The position numbers and the translations under genes are program-made. A model generated the notes under the pieces. It saw only the letters and a list, made by a program, of their open reading frames with translations, was not told the DNA's origin and searched no databases. From Kluyvera cryocrescens NBRC 102467 (GTDB lineage Bacteria > Pseudomonadota > Gammaproteobacteria > Enterobacterales > Enterobacteriaceae), in the NCBI RefSeq assembly GCF_001571285.1, contig NZ_BCTM01000018.1, forward strand, positions 1 to 64,000: a DNA stretch of 64,000 bases, written 5' to 3'. Positions within the stretch are counted from its first letter, which is position 1. Each line of letters opens with the position of its first letter. Positions 58,957 through 64,000 of this stretch are shown piece by piece.

Positions 58957-59103
58957 GTTTTCCCTTAATTCGTCGATTCGTTATTGTTTTAAAGTGAGTG
59001 GACTGCCAATAAAGCACTGCGACCTTACCGTCTGGGGTCGATGAAAGGAAGGTTTTTCTAAGAATAATCCTGAAAAAAGTAGGGGGATCACACTTTAATT
59101 AGT

Positions 59104-59144
59104 GGAAAACACTCTGGCTCGGCGCAAAGCTTAGAGCCAGAGTG
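59104..59144 (-). terminator. Terminator after tyrB
   Basis: CACTCTGGCTC pairs with GAGCCAGAGTG around 13 bases; on the minus strand GTTTTCC follows. Confidence 0.85.
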
Positions 59145-59153
59145 AGCACATAC

Positions 59154-60347
59154 TTACATTACCGCAGCAAAGGCTTTGGCAACCCGCTGTACGTTTCGGC
59201 TGTTGAGCCCTGCCACGCACATGCGGCCGCTGGCAATCAGGTAAACACCGAACTCATCGCGCAGTCGGTCAACCTGTTGCGCACTCAGGCCGGTGTAGCT
59301 AAACATCCCACGCTGCTTGAGCAGATAGTCGAAGTTGCCGTTCGGCATCTCTTCTTTCAGCACGTTGACCAGCGCCTGGCGCATTTCCAGAATACGTGTA
59401 CGCATCCCTTCCACTTCCGCCAGCCAGTTAGCTTTAAGCTCAGCGTCGCCCAGCACCGCTGCCACCACCTGCGCCCCGAAGTTCGGTGGGCTGGAGTAGT
59501 TACGACGGACGGTTGCTTTCAACTGACCCAGCACGCGCAGCGCGGTTTCATTATCTTCACAGATAATCGACAGGCCGCCGACGCGCTCGCCGTACAGGGA
59601 GAAAATCTTAGAGAAGGAGTTGCTGACCAGCGCAGGCAGCCCGGCGGCGGCAATCGCGCGAATAGCGTAGGCGTCCTCATCCATCCCCGCGCCAAAACCT
59701 TGGTAAGCGATATCGAGGAATGGGATCAGTTCACGGGCCTTCAGCACCTCAACCACTGCGTCCCACTGCGCAGGCGTGAGATCGGCGCCGGTCGGGTTAT
59801 GGCAGCACGGATGCAGCAGCACGATGCTGCGTGCTGGCAGCGTGTTGAGTTTTTCCAGCAGCGCGTCCACGCGCACGCCGTTGGTTTCGCTGTCGAACCA
59901 CGGGTAGGTGCCAACGGTAAAGCCCGCGCCTTCAAAAATCGCGATATGGTTTTCCCACGTCGGGTCGCTGACCCACACGCCGGAATCGGGGAAGTAGCGC
60001 TTGAGGAAATCCGCACCAACCTTCAGTGCACCGGAGCCACCGAGGGTTTGAATTGTCGCCACGCGCTGTTGCTGGAGAACCGGGTTGTCCGCGCCAAACA
60101 GCAGCGGCGCCACGGTGTGACGGTAGCTGTTAAGCCCTTCCATCGGCAGATACAAAGAGGCGCCGTGCGGCTGCGCGTTCAGACGCGCTTCGGCTTTCGC
60201 CACCGCCTGCAGCTGTGGAATGATGCCGTCTTCGTTGTAGTACAGCCCGATACTGAGGTTAACTTTGTCGCTGCGCGGATCTTCTTTGAAGCGTTCCATT
60301 AACGAAAGAATGGGGTCGCCCGCATAGGCGTCAACTTTTTGAAACAC
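59154..60347 (-). CDS. tyrB: Aromatic amino acid aminotransferase TyrB
   Basis: The product is 397 residues, the E. coli length. Class I PLP aminotransferase with the Schiff-base lysine in [16 protein letters not shown] and the [12 protein letters not shown] motif. It makes tyrosine, phenylalanine and leucine. A TGTAAAC half-site at 60362-60368 on the minus strand could be a TyrR box remnant, but is too weak to call. Confidence 0.97.
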   Translation of the reverse strand: MFQKVDAYAGDPILSLMERFKEDPRSDKVNLSIGLYYNEDGIIPQLQAVAKAEARLNAQPHGASLYLPMEGLNSYRHTVAPLLFGADNPVLQQQRVATIQTLGGSGALKVGADFLKRYFPDSGVWVSDPTWENHIAIFEGAGFTVGTYPWFDSETNGVRVDALLEKLNTLPARSIVLLHPCCHNPTGADLTPAQWDAVVEVLKARELIPFLDIAYQGFGAGMDEDAYAIRAIAAAGLPALVSNSFSKIFSLYGERVGGLSIICEDNETALRVLGQLKATVRRNYSSPPNFGAQVVAAVLGDAELKANWLAEVEGMRTRILEMRQALVNVLKEEMPNGNFDYLLKQRGMFSYTGLSAQQVDRLRDEFGVYLIASGRMCVAGLNSRNVQRVAKAFAAVM

Positions 60348-60476
60348 GCGATGGTTCTCCAGGTTTACAGAAAGGCAGGAAATAACACAATAAACCGGAT
60401 GCTGCGGAAGGTCGAGAGGTAGTTGCGGGTTTTGCCCGGCATCGCATAACGACGCCAGGCGGTGTGGCGTTAACGC

Positions 60477-61556
60477 TTAATCAATATACTTCATCGCCAC
60501 GCGCGACGTCAGCCGCGTAATAAGTTCGTAAGCACTTACTTTTGTAATTTCAGCGATGCGTTCAACCGGCAGCCCCTGGCCCCACATGATCACCGTATCA
60601 CCGGTTTTATCTTCCGCTTCAGGCCCTAAATCGACGCAAATCATATCCATCGCCACGCGGCCAACAATCGGGACTTCACGGCCGTTCACCAGTACCGGCG
60701 TTCCGGATGGCGCGGCGCGAGGATAACCATCGCCGTAGCCCATCGCCACCACGCCCAGGCGGGTGTCACGCTCGCTGATCCACGTACCGCCGTAGCCTAC
60801 CGCTTCACCGGCTTTATGCTCGCGTACCGCAATCAGGCTGGAAGTCAGCGACATCACCGGCTGCATGCCAAAATCCGGCCCCCACGGCTTTTGCTCCAGC
60901 GGCGATACGCCGTAGAGAATAATGCCCGGGCGCGCCCAATCGAAATGCGATTGTGGCCACAGCAGAATGCCGCCGGAAGCAGCAATGGAGCGCAGCCCCG
61001 GCTTGCCGGCGGTAAAGGTATTGAAGATGTCCAGTTGGCGTTCCGTCGCCCCGCAGTCCGGCTCATCGGCGCGGGCAAAGTGGCTGACGATATTGACCGG
61101 CTGGCGAACATTTTTGCACTGGCTCAGGCGCTGATAAAAGGCTTCCGCTTCTTCCGGGCGAACGCCCAGGCGGTGCATACCGGTATCGAGCTTCATCCAC
61201 ACGGTGACCGGCTCATCTATTTCGGCGGTTTCCAGCGCTTCAAGCTGCTCAATGTTATGCACAGCGGTATGCAACTGCTGCGTCGAGATGGTCGGCAGAT
61301 CCGTGGCGTTAAAGAACCCTTCCAGCAGCAGGATCGGCTGGGTAATACCGCCGTCGCGCAGGCGCAGGGCCTCTTCAAGGCGGGCAACGCCAAAAGCATC
61401 GGCGTCGGGGAGCGTTCGCGCGGTCTCGAGGAGACCGTGTCCGTATGCGTTCGCTTTCACCACCGCAACCAGCTTGCTGGCAGGTGCCAGTTCACGCAGA
61501 CGTTGCAGGTTGTGTCGCAGAGCGCGGCGGTTAATGACTACAGTTGCCGCTTGCAT
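60477..61556 (-). CDS. alr: Biosynthetic alanine racemase Alr
   Basis: The product is 359 residues, the E. coli length. PLP lysine is Lys34 in [11 protein letters not shown], and the C-terminal domain has the catalytic Tyr in AVGYGGTW. Supplies D-alanine for peptidoglycan. Immediately downstream of dnaB with a 47-base gap, as in E. coli. Confidence 0.98.
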   Translation of the reverse strand: MQAATVVINRRALRHNLQRLRELAPASKLVAVVKANAYGHGLLETARTLPDADAFGVARLEEALRLRDGGITQPILLLEGFFNATDLPTISTQQLHTAVHNIEQLEALETAEIDEPVTVWMKLDTGMHRLGVRPEEAEAFYQRLSQCKNVRQPVNIVSHFARADEPDCGATERQLDIFNTFTAGKPGLRSIAASGGILLWPQSHFDWARPGIILYGVSPLEQKPWGPDFGMQPVMSLTSSLIAVREHKAGEAVGYGGTWISERDTRLGVVAMGYGDGYPRAAPSGTPVLVNGREVPIVGRVAMDMICVDLGPEAEDKTGDTVIMWGQGLPVERIAEITKVSAYELITRLTSRVAMKYID

Positions 61557-61603
61557 TTGTGTTCCTTGATAAGTGTTTGCTTGAATGACCTGATTCAGTG
61601 TTG

Positions 61604-63019
61604 TTATTCGTCGTCGTACTGCGGACCGGCGTAGTTATCGAAACGCGACCACTGACCGTTAAAGGTCAGACGTACCGTACCGATTGGGCCGTTACGCTGT
61701 TTACCAATAATAATCTCGGCAATGCCTTTTAAGTCACTGTTTTCGTGATAAACCTCATCACGATAGATGAACATAATTAAGTCGGCATCCTGCTCGATGG
61801 AGCCGGATTCACGCAGGTCGGAGTTGACCGGGCGTTTATCCGCACGTTGTTCCAGGGAACGGTTAAGCTGCGACAGCGCGACCACCGGCACATGTAATTC
61901 TTTGGCTAACGCCTTCAGAGAGCGGGAAATTTCCGCAATTTCCAGCGTACGGTTATCGGAAAGCGACGGCACACGCATCAGCTGCAGGTAGTCGATCATA
62001 ATAAGACCAATACCGCCGTGCTCGCGGGCAATACGACGCGCGCGCGAGCGCACTTCCGTCGGCGTCAGGCCGGAGGAGTCATCAATGTAGATATTACGTT
62101 TTTCCAGCAGGATCCCCATGGTGCCGGAGATACGCGCCCAATCCTCATCATCGAGCTGGCCGGTACGAATACGGGTCTGGTCAACGCGAGAAAGCGATGC
62201 CAGGGAACGCATCATAATCTGCTCTGATGGCATCTCAAGACTGAAGATCAGTACCGGTTTGTCCTGCAACATCGCCGCGTTTTCGACGAGGTTCATCGCA
62301 AATGTCGTTTTACCCATCGACGGACGCGCCGCGACGATAATCAAATCCGACGGCTGTAAGCCTGCGGTCTTTTTATTGAGGTCATCGTAGCCGGTATTCA
62401 CACCAGTGACGCCGTCGTGCGGCTGCTGGAATAGCTGCTCAATACGCGCCACCGTGGCGTCGAGCACCTCGGTGATGTTTCTCGGGCCTTCATCTTTGTT
62501 GGCACGACTTTCGGCAATTTTAAAGACGCGGGACTCAGCCAGATCCAGCAGGTCTTCGCTGGTGCGCCCCTGCGGGTCGAAGCCGGCTTCGGCGATTTCG
62601 TTCGCGACCGCAATCATTTCGCGCACAACCGCACGTTCGCGGACGATGTCGGCATAAGCACTAATGTTTGCCGCACTTGGCGTATTTTTGGATAACTCAG
62701 CCAGATAGGCAAAACCACCGACGCTGTCCAGTTGGCCCTGCCGCTCCAGCGATTCCGCGAGCGTGATCAGGTCAATCGGGCTACCGCCTTCCTGCAGTCG
62801 GCCCATCTCCGTGAAGATGTGACGGTGCGGGCGCGTGTAGAAATCGTCGGCGACGACGCGCTCAGCGACATCGTCCCAGCGCTCGTTATCCAACATTAAA
62901 CCGCCCAACACCGATTGTTCCGCTTCAATCGAGTGCGGCGGTACTTTCAGACCTGCCACCTGAAAATCGCGTTCGCGAGCTTCGGTTTGAGGTTTGTTGA
63001 AGGGTTTATTTGCTGCCAT
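61604..63019 (-). CDS. dnaB: Replicative DNA helicase DnaB
   Basis: The product is 471 residues, the E. coli length. N-terminal helical hairpin domain ([19 protein letters not shown]), linker, and a RecA-like motor with Walker [14 protein letters not shown], Walker [13 protein letters not shown] and arginine finger near the end. No intein. Divergent from qorA across 63 bases. Confidence 0.99.
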   Translation of the reverse strand: MAANKPFNKPQTEARERDFQVAGLKVPPHSIEAEQSVLGGLMLDNERWDDVAERVVADDFYTRPHRHIFTEMGRLQEGGSPIDLITLAESLERQGQLDSVGGFAYLAELSKNTPSAANISAYADIVRERAVVREMIAVANEIAEAGFDPQGRTSEDLLDLAESRVFKIAESRANKDEGPRNITEVLDATVARIEQLFQQPHDGVTGVNTGYDDLNKKTAGLQPSDLIIVAARPSMGKTTFAMNLVENAAMLQDKPVLIFSLEMPSEQIMMRSLASLSRVDQTRIRTGQLDDEDWARISGTMGILLEKRNIYIDDSSGLTPTEVRSRARRIAREHGGIGLIMIDYLQLMRVPSLSDNRTLEIAEISRSLKALAKELHVPVVALSQLNRSLEQRADKRPVNSDLRESGSIEQDADLIMFIYRDEVYHENSDLKGIAEIIIGKQRNGPIGTVRLTFNGQWSRFDNYAGPQYDDE

Positions 63020-63082
63020 AGTGAATGGTATTACCGAGATAAAGAGTGGGTCGAAAGATTACCACATTGTTCTGGAGGAAGC

Positions 63083-64000
63083 ATGGCAACCCGTATTGAA
63101 TTTAGCAAACATGGCGGCCCCGAAGTGCTAAACGCCGTCGAATTCACCCCCAACGCCCCTGCTGAAAACGAAGTGCAGGTGGAAAACAAAGCGATCGGCA
63201 TTAACTATATCGATACCTATATCCGCAGCGGCCTTTACCCGCCGCCATCAATGCCAAGCGGTTTGGGCACCGAAGCCGCGGGCATAGTCAGCCAGGTAGG
63301 CAGCAACGTTAAGCATATCAAAGCTGGCGATCGCGTGGTTTACGCGCAGTCGGGGCTTGGCGCCTACAGTTCCGTGCATAACGTCGCGGCCGATAAAGTC
63401 GCCCTGTTGCCGGCGGCTATTTCTTACGAGCAGGCCGCCGCTTCATTCCTGAAGGGGCTGACGGTCTTTTATCTGCTGCGCAAAACCTATGAAATCAAAC
63501 CCGGCGAACCGTTTCTGTTTCATGCGGCCGCGGGCGGCGTCGGTCTGATTGCCTGCCAGTGGGCTAAAGCGCTAGGGGCGAAGCTCATTGGTACGGTCGG
63601 CAGCGCTGAGAAAGCGCAGCGTGCGCTACAGGCCGGAGCCTGGCAGGTGATTAACTATCGTGATGAAAATATTGCCGAGCGGGTGAAAGCCATCACCGGC
63701 GGTAAAAAGCTGCCGGTGGTGTACGACTCGGTTGGCAAAGACACCTGGGAAGCATCGCTCGACTGCTTGCAGCGCCGTGGCCTGATGGTCAGTTTTGGTA
63801 ACTCGTCCGGGCCGGTGACCGGTGTTAACCTCGGCATCCTCAACCAAAAAGGCTCACTGTTTGTCACACGCCCTTCCCTCAACGGCTACATCACGACCTA
63901 TGACGAACTGAAGGAAGCCAGCCACGAGCTGTTCTCACTGATTGCCAGTGGGATCATTAAAGTGGATGTGGCGGCGAACCAAAAATATCCGCTGAAAGAG
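63083..64000 (+). CDS. qorA: NADPH-dependent quinone oxidoreductase QorA (3' end outside window)
   Basis: 306 codons are visible with no stop, so the last 20 or so residues of the usual 327 lie beyond the window. MDR superfamily, zeta-crystallin-like, zinc-free. Nucleotide-binding loop AAAGGVGLIACQWAKALGA is present. The start follows TCTGGAGGAAGC. Confidence 0.96.
   Translation, partial: MATRIEFSKHGGPEVLNAVEFTPNAPAENEVQVENKAIGINYIDTYIRSGLYPPPSMPSGLGTEAAGIVSQVGSNVKHIKAGDRVVYAQSGLGAYSSVHNVAADKVALLPAAISYEQAAASFLKGLTVFYLLRKTYEIKPGEPFLFHAAAGGVGLIACQWAKALGAKLIGTVGSAEKAQRALQAGAWQVINYRDENIAERVKAITGGKKLPVVYDSVGKDTWEASLDCLQRRGLMVSFGNSSGPVTGVNLGILNQKGSLFVTRPSLNGYITTYDELKEASHELFSLIASGIIKVDVAANQKYPLKE

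Noticed and set aside
59142-60302. 386-codon open frame antisense to tyrB
   Set aside because: It mirrors tyrB codon structure, has no family resemblance and no ribosome site; a shadow frame of a GC-rich conserved gene.
60348-60476. TyrR boxes upstream of tyrB
   Set aside because: Only a TGTAAAC half-site is visible; no full TGTAAA-N6-TTTACA match.

Overview
The window is a stretch of chromosome from an Enterobacteriaceae member outside E. coli and Salmonella (Enterobacter, Lelliottia, Leclercia, Kosakonia or Citrobacter-like; the genus cannot be fixed by reading alone). Most proteins are near-identical in length and sequence to E. coli K-12 counterparts from the 91-93 min region (dnaB-alr-tyrB-aphA-yjbR-uvrA-ssb, soxRS, ghxP, yjcE, actP-yjcH-acs, gltP, yjcO, fdhF, mdtNOP, phn, proP). 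Between these core blocks sit accessory genes that K-12 lacks at these positions. No tRNA, rRNA, CRISPR array, integrase or intact insertion sequence was seen.

Layout. 1-6.7 kb: the 3' end of a very acidic secreted adhesin-like gene, followed by its probable type I secretion system (TolC-like outer membrane protein, LssB/LapB-type ABC exporter, HlyD-like adaptor). 6.7-8.2 kb: proP. 8.9-9.9 kb: kdgT with a KdgR-like box. 10.1-22.2 kb: yjdM, yjdN, the complete C-P lyase operon phnC to phnP in one dense transcription unit behind a Pho-box-like promoter, and convergent yjdP. 22.2-27.6 kb: ytcA-mdtNOP efflux locus. 27.8-29.9 kb: the selenoprotein gene fdhF with an in-frame UGA and a sigma-54 promoter. 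30-36.8 kb: an ERIC element, yjcO, gltP, and acs-yjcH-actP; the nrf operon found between gltP and acs in K-12 is absent.

37-43.4 kb is an accessory block: an unrecognised TIM-barrel-like glycosidase candidate, a divergent Gfo/Idh/MocA oxidoreductase, an orphan TogB-like binding protein, and an LrgAB/CidAB-type pair with a divergent LysR regulator. 43.5-48.5 kb: yjcE, ghxP (with PurR-like boxes), soxR/soxS with the canonical SoxR palindrome, and yjcB; pdeC, which lies between soxS and yjcB in K-12, is missing. 48.6-53.9 kb is a second accessory block: an MltF-like lytic transglycosylase, then an operon of an HpxW-like Ntn-hydrolase, an OxlT-like transporter and a GntR/FCD regulator behind a 28-bp symmetric operator candidate. 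54.1 kb to the end: ssb/uvrA sharing a LexA box, yjbR, aphA, tyrB, alr, dnaB and the start of qorA, which runs off the window.

Themes: phosphonate breakdown under phosphate control, acetate and glutamate scavenging, uronate-related uptake (kdgT plus the TogB-like locus), and a possible oxamate-type amide pathway. The two accessory blocks (37-41 kb and 50-54 kb) are the best candidates for undescribed biology. Family names rest on recognised sequence similarity; substrates of the accessory systems are inference.
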